Made by a program: the position numbers and the translations under genes | Shown here: positions 43,754 to 51,695 of the stretch, in pieces | Position numbering within the stretch: position 1 is the first letter of the stretch | Layout: every line of letters starts with the position of its first letter | Assembly (NCBI GenBank): GCA_016793325.1 | Contig: JAEUKI010000052.1 | Location: 1 to 64,000 of the forward strand | DNA: 64,000 bases | DNA from: Myxococcales bacterium | GTDB lineage: Bacteria; Myxococcota_A; Polyangia; Polyangiales; Ga0077539 | Direction of reading: 5' to 3' | Notes under the pieces: model-generated | What the model was told of the DNA's origin: nothing | The model's database searches: none | What the model saw: only the letters and a program-made list of their open reading frames with translations

Positions 43754-44164
43754 ATGACCGAACGAAAGGTACGCATCCTTGTTGCCAAGCCTGGCCTCGA
43801 CGGCCACGACCGCGGCGCGAAGGTCGTCGCGCGTGCGCTGCGCGACGCCGGATTCGAGGTGATCTACACGGGTCTTCATCAGACGCCGGACATGATCGCC
43901 GCGGCGGCGGTGCAAGAGGACGTGGACGCTGTGGGGTTGTCGATCATGTCGGGCGCGCACAACACGCTGTTTCCCGCGGTGATCGACGCGCTGAAGAAGA
44001 AGGGCGCCGACGACGTAGCGGTGTTCGGCGGAGGGATCATCCCCGAAGATGACTTCAGCCGCCTCGAGGCTGCGGGCGTGAAGAAGGTGTTCACGCCCGG
44101 CACGCCGCTCGGCGAGATCATCGAGTGGGTCAAGAGCCACGTGCAGCCGCGCGCAGCCGCTTAG
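43754..44164 (+). CDS. Stand-alone cobalamin-binding domain (MCM C-terminal type)
   Basis: A 136-residue protein equal to the C-terminal adenosylcobalamin-binding domain of methylmalonyl-CoA mutase. The DxHxxG cobalt-ligand motif is Asp16-Gly-His18-Asp-Arg-Gly21 in KPGLDGHDRGAK. YTGLHQTPDMI, GLSIMSGAHNTLFPAVIDAL and VFGGGIIPEDD match the rest of the domain. In organisms with split mutases this is the small subunit partner of a catalytic TIM-barrel protein, which is not in this window. Its stop codon overlaps the stop of the convergent RpoB-like gene. Confidence 0.92.
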   Translation: MTERKVRILVAKPGLDGHDRGAKVVARALRDAGFEVIYTGLHQTPDMIAAAAVQEDVDAVGLSIMSGAHNTLFPAVIDALKKKGADDVAVFGGGIIPEDDFSRLEAAGVKKVFTPGTPLGEIIEWVKSHVQPRAAA

Positions 44165-46596
44165 CGCGTTCGCACGAAGTACAACGCGAGCGGTCCGTCG
44201 CTGCTCGGGTCGATCCCTCGATCGCGCAGGATCGACTCGAACGTCGTGCCGGGCGCGACGAGGGCCCGTTGCCCGCTGGCTGCCACGGCGGCGAAGGCGA
44301 GCGCCTCGACTCGCACAGCGTCGCGCGACGCAGGGTTGATCACGGCGTCGACCGCGCTCGCGCCTTCGAAGAATCGCTCGTTGGTGACCTGGTCGATTGA
44401 AAACGGGTGACCCGAGAGCGTCGCGAGGACGCTCCCTCGCGCGACGGGCTCGGTCCATCGCAGCGTCCACCACGCGATCGAAATGACCCCCGGCGGCAGG
44501 TCGTCGCCGCGCTCGAGCCTCCATTCGAGCTCGCGGAGCGCGTCGAGCGCGTTCGATCGCGTGGGCTCATCGAGGCGCTCTACGAGCGCTCTGCGACGCG
44601 CGATCACCGCGGCGGCGCGCGCGCGTTCGGCGGTCTGCGGGGCGATCTCGTCGCGACCGCGCCTCGAGAACACGCGTCGATCGGACACGACTGCGTCGGG
44701 TCCCGCCCAGAGCACCGGCTCGCGCACCAAGCTCGCGGGTCGTCCCTCGATCGCGTCGAGGAGCTTTTGCTCCGGTGATCGGCGGTCGTCCTCGAGCGGC
44801 GCGGGAGCCGACACCGTCGCGAGCGCCTGTCCGTTCGAGACGCGCTGACCGACGGACGCGAGCGTGTCGCTCTCGTTCGCGCCCTCCCACGCTTGGGCTC
44901 CCCATCGGGTGTCTCGCAGGACGCTCTCGACGACCCTCGCGCGCTCCGCAGAGAACGCGCGATCACCCAGCGTCGCGGCGCTCAACCACAGCGCGCCCGG
45001 AGGGACGCGGAGGTCGAAGCCGATGCGGACGAGCCTGCCGAGCGCGAGCGTTTCGTCGCGAAAATGGCGGGTGGTTGCCACTGCGCTTCGCGGGGCGATC
45101 GGGCCCGCCGTCACCGTCGGGCTCTCTTCGCGAACGGTGTCCTCGTCGACGACCAGGGCCGGCGCTTCGACCCACGAAATCAACCCGCGGCTGTCCTCGA
45201 GGGCGTACGCGCCGTCGCGCTCGTCGACCGCGACGACGGTTCCTCCCGAGACGTCGCTCGACGCGAGGCGCACGGCGCCGCCGAGTCGCGCCGCCGCCGC
45301 GGCGAAGGTCGACTCGATCGGCGGTGGCTCGGGCGCTTCGAGCGCGAGGGGCTCGCGCGAGACGACGGGCGCGCCGAGCGCGACTGCGTTGCTCAGCGTG
45401 GCCGCGACGAACACGTCTGGGCGCGCGACGAAGCCGCGCTCGTCGATCGCGACGACGGGCAGGTCGGCCACCGCGGACTTGCCGACGGCGACGCGCGTCC
45501 AGCCCTTCGGCGCGGTCATGTACGCGGGGATTCGCACCGAGCGCAGGACGTCCGCGGCCTCGAGCGCAAACGCGAGGCGCACCGGCGGCGCGTGCGCTTC
45601 GCTCGACAGGCGCGCGCGCAGGAGCGTCATGGCGCTCGCGACGTTCCACGTGTCGTGCGGGAGCCAGGTGAAATCTGCGGTCTTTCGCGGCTTCTCGCGG
45701 GGCCCGAAGGTGATCACCTTGGCGCGCGCGAGCGCGTGATGACCGCTGAGGAACAGGCCACGTCGGATCCAGCGCGCGAGCACGTGCCCAGGGCCGAGGA
45801 CGCGGACAGGCGGCGGTGTTTCGCGCGAGAGCCTTCGGGCTTCGTCGGTCTCGAGCCACGCGAGGACGCGCTGCAGCGTTTCGAACCGCCACCCGAAGGA
45901 CGCGTCGTCGTCGTCGAAGAGCGACCTCGGGACCGACTCGTGCGCGATCACGCTGTCGGGCATGAACGTCGACTCGAAGAACGAGATGGCGTCGCGCTCG
46001 TTGCGAAGCGATACGCGCGTCGGGAGCTTGGGCTCGACGATGGAGACCTTCTTCCGCGGCGGCGCTTCGACGGCGGCGGGTTGCCGCGAGAGCAGCGAGG
46101 GGACGCCGTCCTCCGCGGTTCTTGCTGTCACTTCGATCCCGTCCGTCCCGTACGCAAGCTCGAGGTGATCGCCGTTTTCGTACCCGACGCGCCAGCCGCG
46201 CTCGAAGGGAAACAGCCCGTGCGGCGGGGCGAGCTCGCTTCGAATCGCGCGATGCGCGCCGTCGTGAACGACAGTGCCGAGCTCCGTTCGAATCGGAACC
46301 TCGCCGTTGTAGAGCTCTTGCTCCTTGATGTCCTCGACCGTCCGCAGGTCCGAGCTCGTGTCCCACACAATCAAACGGATCGTGATCTTCTGCGGCGCTG
46401 CGAGGGTCATCCCGCGGCGAACGCACGCTCGCTCGTCGTACTTCGGCCGCTCGATCGTCGAGGACACGAGGTCGAATTGAAATCGCTCGGCGTCGCCCTG
46501 ACGCGGCGACAGTTCGCGGAGCGCTCGCTCGACGAGCCCGTCTTCGGTCTGTTCGAGCGCGCGCCACGAGGCTTCGATGTGCGGGTGCGGATCCAC
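44161..46596 (-). CDS. Divergent RpoB-like protein lacking catalytic motifs
   Basis: An 811-residue protein colinear with bacterial RNA polymerase beta subunit. Residues about 10-120 match the RpoB N-terminal protrusion: GLVERALRELSP, PKYDERACVRRGMTLAAPQK and DIKEQELYNGEVPIRT align with beta's 'GEPKYDv.EC..RGlTYAAPL' and 'DIKEQEVYfGEiPLMT'. Residues about 430-470 match the segment after the Rif region, 605-650 (SPEQKLLDAIEG, VFSRRGRDE) match 'TPEEKLLRAIFGEKA...', and 697-755 (GDDLPPGV, VDAVINP) match 'GDELPPGV' and 'VDIVLNP'. The K-MAGRHGNK-G motif is replaced by GSVLATLSGHPF, the E-D pair before it is absent, and the clamp-forming C-terminus is missing. Canonical beta is about 1350 residues. 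GTG 46596 is the likely start. No partner gene is visible. Confidence 0.85.
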   Translation of the reverse strand: MDPHPHIEASWRALEQTEDGLVERALRELSPRQGDAERFQFDLVSSTIERPKYDERACVRRGMTLAAPQKITIRLIVWDTSSDLRTVEDIKEQELYNGEVPIRTELGTVVHDGAHRAIRSELAPPHGLFPFERGWRVGYENGDHLELAYGTDGIEVTARTAEDGVPSLLSRQPAAVEAPPRKKVSIVEPKLPTRVSLRNERDAISFFESTFMPDSVIAHESVPRSLFDDDDASFGWRFETLQRVLAWLETDEARRLSRETPPPVRVLGPGHVLARWIRRGLFLSGHHALARAKVITFGPREKPRKTADFTWLPHDTWNVASAMTLLRARLSSEAHAPPVRLAFALEAADVLRSVRIPAYMTAPKGWTRVAVGKSAVADLPVVAIDERGFVARPDVFVAATLSNAVALGAPVVSREPLALEAPEPPPIESTFAAAAARLGGAVRLASSDVSGGTVVAVDERDGAYALEDSRGLISWVEAPALVVDEDTVREESPTVTAGPIAPRSAVATTRHFRDETLALGRLVRIGFDLRVPPGALWLSAATLGDRAFSAERARVVESVLRDTRWGAQAWEGANESDTLASVGQRVSNGQALATVSAPAPLEDDRRSPEQKLLDAIEGRPASLVREPVLWAGPDAVVSDRRVFSRRGRDEIAPQTAERARAAAVIARRRALVERLDEPTRSNALDALRELEWRLERGDDLPPGVISIAWWTLRWTEPVARGSVLATLSGHPFSIDQVTNERFFEGASAVDAVINPASRDAVRVEALAFAAVAASGQRALVAPGTTFESILRDRGIDPSSDGPLALYFVRTR

Positions 46597-46617
46597 GCCC
46601 CTGCGCGTACTCCGAAA

Positions 46618-46639
46618 CGGCCGCGCTGCGAAGCGGCCG
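46618..46639 (-). terminator. Possible hairpin between the cytochrome-fusion and RpoB-like genes
   Basis: CGGCCGC and GCGGCCG arms (7 bp, 8-base loop) lie four bases after the stop of the 46644-48377 gene and 21 bases before the RpoB-like GTG. Only three T follow on the minus strand, so it may be a weak terminator, attenuator or translation-controlling leader hairpin. Confidence 0.4.
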
Positions 46640-46643
46640 ACCG

Positions 46644-48377
46644 TCAGTGTTGCATCACCGACGCGTCGCTGTTTTGCCCTCCGGCGATCACGGGCTGCGA
46701 GAGCGAGACGCCGCCCGCGTCCGTCGCGTCTTCGGGGTAGCCGTGACCGGGGCCGAGGATGCGCGGGAGGTATTGCTGGTAGTCGAAGTGGTCCGAGTGC
46801 TCGGGCGTGTGGCACTGCTGCGCGCAAAACGCCTGCGGCGGATTGCGAATGATCGTCGCGCGTTGCTGCGCCGCGGTGCGCGCGGTGATGTGGCGCGAGC
46901 CGGGGCCGTGGCACGTCTCGCACTGCACATCGCGGAGGCCCTGGTTCTGGACGACCTCGCTTCCGCCGGGCTGCTGGTAGCCCGTGACGTGGCAGCCCAC
47001 GCACGAGAGGTTGAAGTTCTTGTTGAGGATCTCGATGGTCCAGTAGGCGCGCGAGTGCGGCGTTCGCTCCCAGATGGCGAACGCGGCTTCGTGGCACGAG
47101 CGGCACTCGCCGTCGCCGACGTAGCTCGCCTGTCCGCGCGGCGCCGCGGGGGCGCGGAGCGTCGCGTACTGCTCGCGGTTGTGCTCGTTGACCGCGCGAA
47201 AATACGTGGCGATTTGCTGCTCGATGTCCGGTTGCCGCGCGAGCTCGGGCGCGACCTCGACGGCGCGCGCGCGAAAATAGTGCCCCTGCGCGGGGGGCGT
47301 GGGCGGGGCGTCGGCCTGCGCGCGCTCGCGTTCGAGCTGCGCGAGTCGCGCGCGCTGTTGCGCGACGGCGTTGGCGTCGACGGAGGGGTCGCGCGACCAG
47401 GCTTCGAGCCGCTGTCGGAGCTCCCGGATGCGGCGGTCGAGCGAGGCGCGCTGCGCGTCTGCGGTGCTGGGGCTGGCGTCGGCGAAGCGCGCGGTTCCGT
47501 CGCGTAGGTAGAGGTCGACGACTCCGACGAATTTTCCCTGATTCGGCGCGCTGAGGACGAAGGCGTCGCCGACGCGCTCGGGCGGCGGCGGGGTGTTGGA
47601 CTCTTCGCGAGCGACGACCACGAAATCAACGCCCGGGACGTTTCGCGCGATCGCGACCGCGGCCCTCCGCGCGACGCTAGCGAGCACGACCACCACGCGC
47701 GCGCCCTGTTGTTTGACCGCGGCGATCGCGGTGCGCGCGGCCTCGACGGGGTCTTGGGTGTTGGGCGCTCCTTGGGGCGCGGGGCTCTCGGACGAGGGGC
47801 GAAAATCGCTGACGCCGACGATCCCGACCTTCACGCCGTCGACCTCGCGAACGACGTAGGGCCGATACCCCGGGGCTCCGGCGTCGACGTTTGCAGCGAT
47901 CCTCGCGGCGCGTTGATTTTGTGTGATCCGCTGTAGCTCGTCTGCGCCGCGCGCGTAGTCGCTCGGCCCTGGCGCGAACGCCGCGAGGCCGACGCGATCC
48001 AGGATCGGGACGAGCGACTCGGCTTTGCGGGTCTCTTGGTAGACCATGCGCTCGTCGAGCGTCGGGTCGCGAAAGAGCAGGTCTCCCGCGGCGACGAGCA
48101 GGTGTCTCGGCGCGTTGGCGCGCTCGCTCTCGATGAACCTCGCGAGGCGATCGATGCCTCCGAGCGGCCGCGAGTTGCAGCCGCAGGGCTCGAAGTAGCC
48201 GTCGAGGTCGACGAGATAATAGAGCCGGAGCGTGGGCGGTCCTTCGCGCGCGGCCTGTCGTGCGTCCGGTTGCGGCGGAGGATTGCCGGGCTTTCGGCTG
48301 TTGCACGAGGCGCCGAAGGAGGTGGCTCCGAGGGCGAGCGACGCAAAGACCAGGGATTGCAATACTCGAAAGCGCAT
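46644..48377 (-). CDS. UshA-like phosphatase fused to multihaem cytochrome c
   Basis: A 577-residue lipoprotein (lipobox FGASC, Cys25). Residues about 48-330 resemble the calcineurin-like/5'-nucleotidase (UshA-like) fold: YYLVDLDGYFEPCGCNSRP, LLVAAGDLLFRD, VKVGIVGVSDFRP. The Cys65-Gly-Cys67 segment is where selenoprotein relatives carry selenocysteine. An Arg/Gln/Glu-rich helical coiled segment follows (about 345-395). The C-terminal region has haem c motifs CRSCH (425-429), CVGCH (459-463), CETCH (486-490) and CAQQCH (518-523, CX3CH), like cytochrome c554. It is probably periplasmic or surface redox machinery. ATG 48377 opens the signal peptide. The RpoB-like gene lies 47 bp downstream on the same strand. 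Confidence 0.85.
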   Translation of the reverse strand: MRFRVLQSLVFASLALGATSFGASCNSRKPGNPPPQPDARQAAREGPPTLRLYYLVDLDGYFEPCGCNSRPLGGIDRLARFIESERANAPRHLLVAAGDLLFRDPTLDERMVYQETRKAESLVPILDRVGLAAFAPGPSDYARGADELQRITQNQRAARIAANVDAGAPGYRPYVVREVDGVKVGIVGVSDFRPSSESPAPQGAPNTQDPVEAARTAIAAVKQQGARVVVVLASVARRAAVAIARNVPGVDFVVVAREESNTPPPPERVGDAFVLSAPNQGKFVGVVDLYLRDGTARFADASPSTADAQRASLDRRIRELRQRLEAWSRDPSVDANAVAQQRARLAQLERERAQADAPPTPPAQGHYFRARAVEVAPELARQPDIEQQIATYFRAVNEHNREQYATLRAPAAPRGQASYVGDGECRSCHEAAFAIWERTPHSRAYWTIEILNKNFNLSCVGCHVTGYQQPGGSEVVQNQGLRDVQCETCHGPGSRHITARTAAQQRATIIRNPPQAFCAQQCHTPEHSDHFDYQQYLPRILGPGHGYPEDATDAGGVSLSQPVIAGGQNSDASVMQH

Positions 48378-48378
48378 C

Positions 48379-48407
48379 TTGACGGAGGGTAGGTCGGTCG
48401 GTAGGGT
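48379..48407 (+). promoter_or_regulatory. Putative promoter of the rpsP operon
   Basis: TTGACG (48379-48384) and TAGGGT (48402-48407) are separated by 17 bases, about 80 bp upstream of rpsP. The -35 box is a 5/6 match and the -10 box a 3/6 match to sigma-70 consensus. A small GTACG/CGTAC hairpin lies in the leader at 48438-48450. Confidence 0.4.
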
Positions 48408-48486
48408 TCGCGCCCCTGTTTCGGGTAGCGGACATTTGTACGGCCCGTACGAGGCGATTGATCGAACAGATATACGGAACAAACCG

Positions 48487-48741
48487 ATGGTGACGATTCG
48501 ACTGACCCGTGGCGGTACGAACAAGGTTCCTTTCTACCGCATCGTTGTGGCCAACTCCCGCGCCAAGCGCGACGGGCGCTTCATCGAAGCGCTCGGCACT
48601 TGGGATCCGAGCCAGGGCGCTGGCGAGCTGGTGATCGACCACGCCCGCTACGACCACTGGGTGAAGCTCGGCGCGCGTCCGAGCGACGTGGTCGGGCAGA
48701 TCACCAAGCGTGCGGCCAAGGCCGCCGCGAAGTCTGCGTGA
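48487..48741 (+). CDS. rpsP: 30S ribosomal protein S16
   Basis: An 84-residue small-subunit protein, required for 30S assembly. The start MVTIRLTRGGTNKVPFYRIV and the following ANSRAKRDGRFIEALGTWDP are the universal S16 signature. It ends in an Ala/Lys-rich tail. It opens the conserved rpsP-khpA-rimM-trmD-rplS operon. Confidence 0.97.
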   Translation: MVTIRLTRGGTNKVPFYRIVVANSRAKRDGRFIEALGTWDPSQGAGELVIDHARYDHWVKLGARPSDVVGQITKRAAKAAAKSA

Positions 48742-48814
48742 TCTTCGTCGACCCGGACGACGCGCAACGACCCGCACCTCGCGTGCAAGCACCCGAGCAA
48801 CGAGAGAAGACTTC

Positions 48815-49078
48815 GTGGCGGACCCGATCGAGAACCGCGTGATCAACCTGGTGACCTTCGTGGCCAAGGCCCTCGTGGACGAGCCGAAGGAGGTCGAGGT
48901 GTACGAGGTCGAGCCGGATCGCGAAGGCGTCCGGATCTTCGAGCTCCGCGTGGCGCGCGGGGACCTCGGCAAGGTCATCGGCCGCGGCGGCGCGACGGCG
49001 CGGGCGCTTCGGCAGATCGTGACGTCAGCCACCGCGGGTGAAGGCCCGCGCGTGTTGCTCGACATCGTCGAGGACTGA
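48815..49078 (+). CDS. khpA: KH-domain RNA-binding protein KhpA
   Basis: An 87-residue single KH domain (type II). The G-x-x-G RNA-contact loop is visible as IGRGGATARALR, preceded by VRIFELRVARGDLGK. In relatives it binds RNA with KhpB. The GTG start at 48815 follows GAGAGAAG; the longer upstream frame is Arg-rich and probably non-coding. Its position between rpsP and rimM is the family's standard place. Confidence 0.93.
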   Translation: MADPIENRVINLVTFVAKALVDEPKEVEVYEVEPDREGVRIFELRVARGDLGKVIGRGGATARALRQIVTSATAGEGPRVLLDIVED

Positions 49079-49110
49079 TTGCAGCTCGCCGGACGAGCGG
49101 AGCTTCGCCC

Positions 49111-49686
49111 GTGAGCGATCGAAGCGACGAAGACGCAACGAGCGACCAGCGCATCGTGCTCGCGACGTTGGGGCGCGCGCACGGGATTCGCGGGGCGATT
49201 CGCGCGCGGGTGTTCAACCCCGAGACGACGCTGCTGGATCCGGGCTGCGTCGTCAGGATCTCGCCGCCGGACGACGGTGAAGTCGACGCGAGCGCGTCGG
49301 ACGAGCCGGACTACGTCGAGTGCTCGATCGTCAAGCGCACCAAGGCGGGTGACGGCTGGGTGCTCGAGCTCGCGGGCGTCGAGGATCGAACGGCCGCCGA
49401 GGAGCTCACGGGCGCGACGGTGTGGGTCGCGCGCTCGGCGCTTCCGCCGCTCGAAGAGGGCGAGTTCTACCTGGCGGACGTCGAGGGATACGCCGTGTTC
49501 GACGACGCGGGCGCGCCCGTCGGACGCGTGCGCAAGGTCGAGTCGTACCCCACGGTGGACGTGCTCGTGATCGCGCGCGACGAGGGCGCGGACGTCGAGG
49601 TTCCTGTGGTCGAGGGCGTCGTGCTCTCGGTCGACAACGACGCGCGCAAGTTCGTGATCGACCGCGAAGCGTTGAAAGAGTCCTGA
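49111..49686 (+). CDS. rimM: Ribosome maturation factor RimM
   Basis: A 191-residue 16S rRNA processing factor that binds S19 and helps mature the 30S head. VLATLGRAHGIRGAIRARVF at the N-terminus and the PRC-barrel segment EGEFYLADVEGYAVFDDAG with SYPTVDVLVI are typical. The N-terminal 15 residues are acidic and extra. GTG start at 49111. Confidence 0.95.
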   Translation: MSDRSDEDATSDQRIVLATLGRAHGIRGAIRARVFNPETTLLDPGCVVRISPPDDGEVDASASDEPDYVECSIVKRTKAGDGWVLELAGVEDRTAAEELTGATVWVARSALPPLEEGEFYLADVEGYAVFDDAGAPVGRVRKVESYPTVDVLVIARDEGADVEVPVVEGVVLSVDNDARKFVIDREALKES

Positions 49687-49737
49687 TCGCGACGCACAAC
49701 GCGCGGCGCGTTGTCTCGCGGAGGAGTGTTCGCTTCG

Positions 49738-50466
49738 ATGGATGTCTACGTGCTGTCGTTGTTTCCCAAGATGCTCCACGGATTTACGCGGTCGAGCATC
49801 ATCGGTCGCGCCGTCGAAGAGGGCAGGGTGCGCGTGCACGACGTGCAGATCCGCGACTTCTCGACGAACAAGCACCGCACGGTCGACGACGCTCCGTACG
49901 GCGGCGGAAGCGGGATGGTCATGGCCGCTCCGCCCATCGTCGCCGCGATCGAATCGCTCCCCTCGGTCGAGGGAATCGCTCCGCGAAAGATCCTGCTCAC
50001 GCCCTCGGGGCGGCTGTTTTCTCAGCGCGACGCCGAGCGGCTCGCGGTCGAGCCCGCCATCGCGCTCGTGTGCGGCCGCTACGAGGGCGTCGACGACCGC
50101 GTCCGGCCCTACATCGACGAAGAGCTCTCGATCGGCGACTACGTGTTGACCGGCGGCGAGCTCGGCGCCGCGGTGATCCTCGACGCGGTCGTTCGCTTGT
50201 TGCCGGGCGTCCTCGGCAATCATCACTCGTCCGTCGACGAGTCGCACGGACGCGGCGGGACGCTCGAATATCCGCAATTTACCAGGCCAGCGACGTTTCG
50301 TGACGTCCCGGTGCCCGCGGTGCTCCAAGGAGGAGACCACAAGCGCGTCGCGCGCTGGCGCCGGTGGCAAGCGCTTCGTCGAACGCGCGAGCGGCGACCG
50401 GACCTCTTCGCGAAGCTGTCGCTCACTGACAAAGAGCTCGCCGAGCTCGACGGAGACGAGCCGTGA
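49738..50466 (+). CDS. trmD: tRNA (guanine-N1-)-methyltransferase
   Basis: SPOUT-class methyltransferase that makes m1G37 in tRNAs, using S-adenosylmethionine bound in its trefoil knot. Landmarks are DAPYGGGSGMVM, LTPSGRLFSQRDAERLA, VCGRYEGVDDRVRPYIDEEL, SIGDYVLTGGELGA and SVDESHGRGGTLEYPQFTRP. The 242-residue form starts at ATG 49738 (MDVYVLSLFP), the standard family start; GGAGGA lies upstream. Its stop overlaps the next gene's GTG. Confidence 0.97.
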   Translation: MDVYVLSLFPKMLHGFTRSSIIGRAVEEGRVRVHDVQIRDFSTNKHRTVDDAPYGGGSGMVMAAPPIVAAIESLPSVEGIAPRKILLTPSGRLFSQRDAERLAVEPAIALVCGRYEGVDDRVRPYIDEELSIGDYVLTGGELGAAVILDAVVRLLPGVLGNHHSSVDESHGRGGTLEYPQFTRPATFRDVPVPAVLQGGDHKRVARWRRWQALRRTRERRPDLFAKLSLTDKELAELDGDEP

Positions 50467-51071
50467 ACGAACTCGAAATTAAGCACCCACAATCAAGCGC
50501 GCCTGCGAGACCCAAGAGCTACGTCGCGCTCGTCCACCACCCGGTGAAGGCGAAGGACGGCTCGGTGATCACGACGTCGATCACCAACCTGGACGTTCAC
50601 GACATCGCGCGCACGGCCAGGACGTACGCCCTCGCGCGGTACTACATCGTGACGCCGGTCGAAGCGCAGCGGGCGCTCGTCGAGCACATCGCTGGCTACT
50701 GGCGGGACGGCGAGGGCAAGGAGCGCGTTCCGCAGCGGAGCGAGGCGCTCTCGCTCGTGCACCCGATCGCGTCGCTCGACGAGGCCATCGCCGACGTGCG
50801 CGCGCGCGAAGGCAAAGAGCCGCTGCTCGTGACCACCGCGGCCAAGGCCTCCCGCAGCAAGAAGTCCTTCGACGAAGCGCGCGCGGAGCTCCGGGCCACC
50901 GATCGCCCCGCGCTCCTCGTGTTCGGAACGGGCTACGGCCTCATCGACGCCGTCCTCGAGCGCGCCGAGCTGCACCTCGCCCCCGTCCGTCCTGGCGTCT
51001 ACAACCACCTTCCGGTCCGCGGCGCAGCGGCCATCGTGTTCGACCGGCTGTTCGGCGACGAGGGCGCGTGA
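50463..51071 (+). CDS. SPOUT-type RNA methyltransferase (Methyltrn_RNA_4 family)
   Basis: A 202-residue predicted SAM-dependent RNA methyltransferase of the family often encoded between trmD and rplS in delta-proteobacteria and relatives. VALVHHPVKAKDGSVITTSI, NLDVHDIARTARTYAL and the knot-region LLVFGTGYGLIDAVLERAE with PVRPGVYNHLPVRGAAAI are its hallmarks. The modified nucleotide is not known to me. The GTG start overlaps the trmD stop (GTGA). Confidence 0.9.
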   Translation: MNELEIKHPQSSAPARPKSYVALVHHPVKAKDGSVITTSITNLDVHDIARTARTYALARYYIVTPVEAQRALVEHIAGYWRDGEGKERVPQRSEALSLVHPIASLDEAIADVRAREGKEPLLVTTAAKASRSKKSFDEARAELRATDRPALLVFGTGYGLIDAVLERAELHLAPVRPGVYNHLPVRGAAAIVFDRLFGDEGA

Positions 51072-51114
51072 ACGGCCGACGTTCACGGATTGAATTCGGT
51101 TCGGGCCGTACCGA

Positions 51115-51143
51115 TTGACAGTCACCCGTTCGCGTGGTTTCTT
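51115..51143 (+). promoter_or_regulatory. Possible internal promoter before rplS
   Basis: A perfect -35 box TTGACA (51115-51120) lies 142 bp into the gap after the methyltransferase gene; 17 bases further is TTTCTT (51138-51143), only a weak -10 match. It could give rplS separate expression. Confidence 0.3.
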
Positions 51144-51213
51144 CCCGGCCCCTTTTTCCCCTCCCGATCGCCCGCGTGGACGCGCTGCGACGGGGGCTCA
51201 GTGAGTAGCAGTC

Positions 51214-51618
51214 ATGGGTAGCCAGCATCCTGTTATCGAGTCGCTCCACAAGGACCGCATCGCGAAGACCAACGACGACGCTTTCCGCGTCGGTGACACG
51301 GTCCGCGTGCACTACAAGGTCGTCGAGGGCGACAAAGAGCGCATCCAGGTCTTCCAAGGCCAAGTGATCCGCAAGCGCCGCGGCGGCGTCGGCGCGACCT
51401 TCACGGTCCGCAAGATCTCGTACAGCGTCGGCGTCGAGCGCATCTTCCCGCTCCACTCCCCGCGCATCGACAAGGTCGAGCTCGTCGCGCGCGGCGTCGT
51501 CCGTCGCTCGCGCCTCTATTACCTCCGCGACCTCGAGGGCAAGGCGGCTCGCTTGAAGGACGCCCGCGAGAAGGCCGGCGCGCAGGCGGTCTCCGCGGCC
51601 GACGTCGCCAAGGGCTGA
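51214..51618 (+). CDS. rplS: 50S ribosomal protein L19
   Basis: A 134-residue large-subunit protein at the 30S-50S interface. FRVGDTVRVHYKVVEGDKER, QVFQGQVIRKRRGGVGATFT and VGVERIFPLHSPRIDKVEL are diagnostic. The C-terminal 25 residues are an Ala/Lys-rich extension beyond the usual 115. Last gene of the conserved operon. Confidence 0.97.
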   Translation: MGSQHPVIESLHKDRIAKTNDDAFRVGDTVRVHYKVVEGDKERIQVFQGQVIRKRRGGVGATFTVRKISYSVGVERIFPLHSPRIDKVELVARGVVRRSRLYYLRDLEGKAARLKDAREKAGAQAVSAADVAKG

Positions 51619-51695
51619 TCGTCGATCGCGCTCGCCTCGCGACCGCTCGATCGAACGCTAGCCACACCGAGGCATTCTTCGCAGGAGTCAGCTCG

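Noticed and set aside
41812..43788. Minus-strand 658-codon open frame opposite uvrA
   Set aside because: Shadow frame; the plus strand encodes intact UvrA motifs throughout.
44161..46596. RpoB-like gene as an ordinary rpoB or a rifamycin-resistant duplicate
   Set aside because: It lacks the catalytic motif and about 500 C-terminal residues; rpoC and the rplJL genes are not adjacent. It is also not a simple pseudogene, because the frame is open for 811 codons.
46644..48377. Selenocysteine in the UshA-like protein
   Set aside because: The position used by selenocysteine in relatives is Cys (CGC); there is no in-frame TGA.
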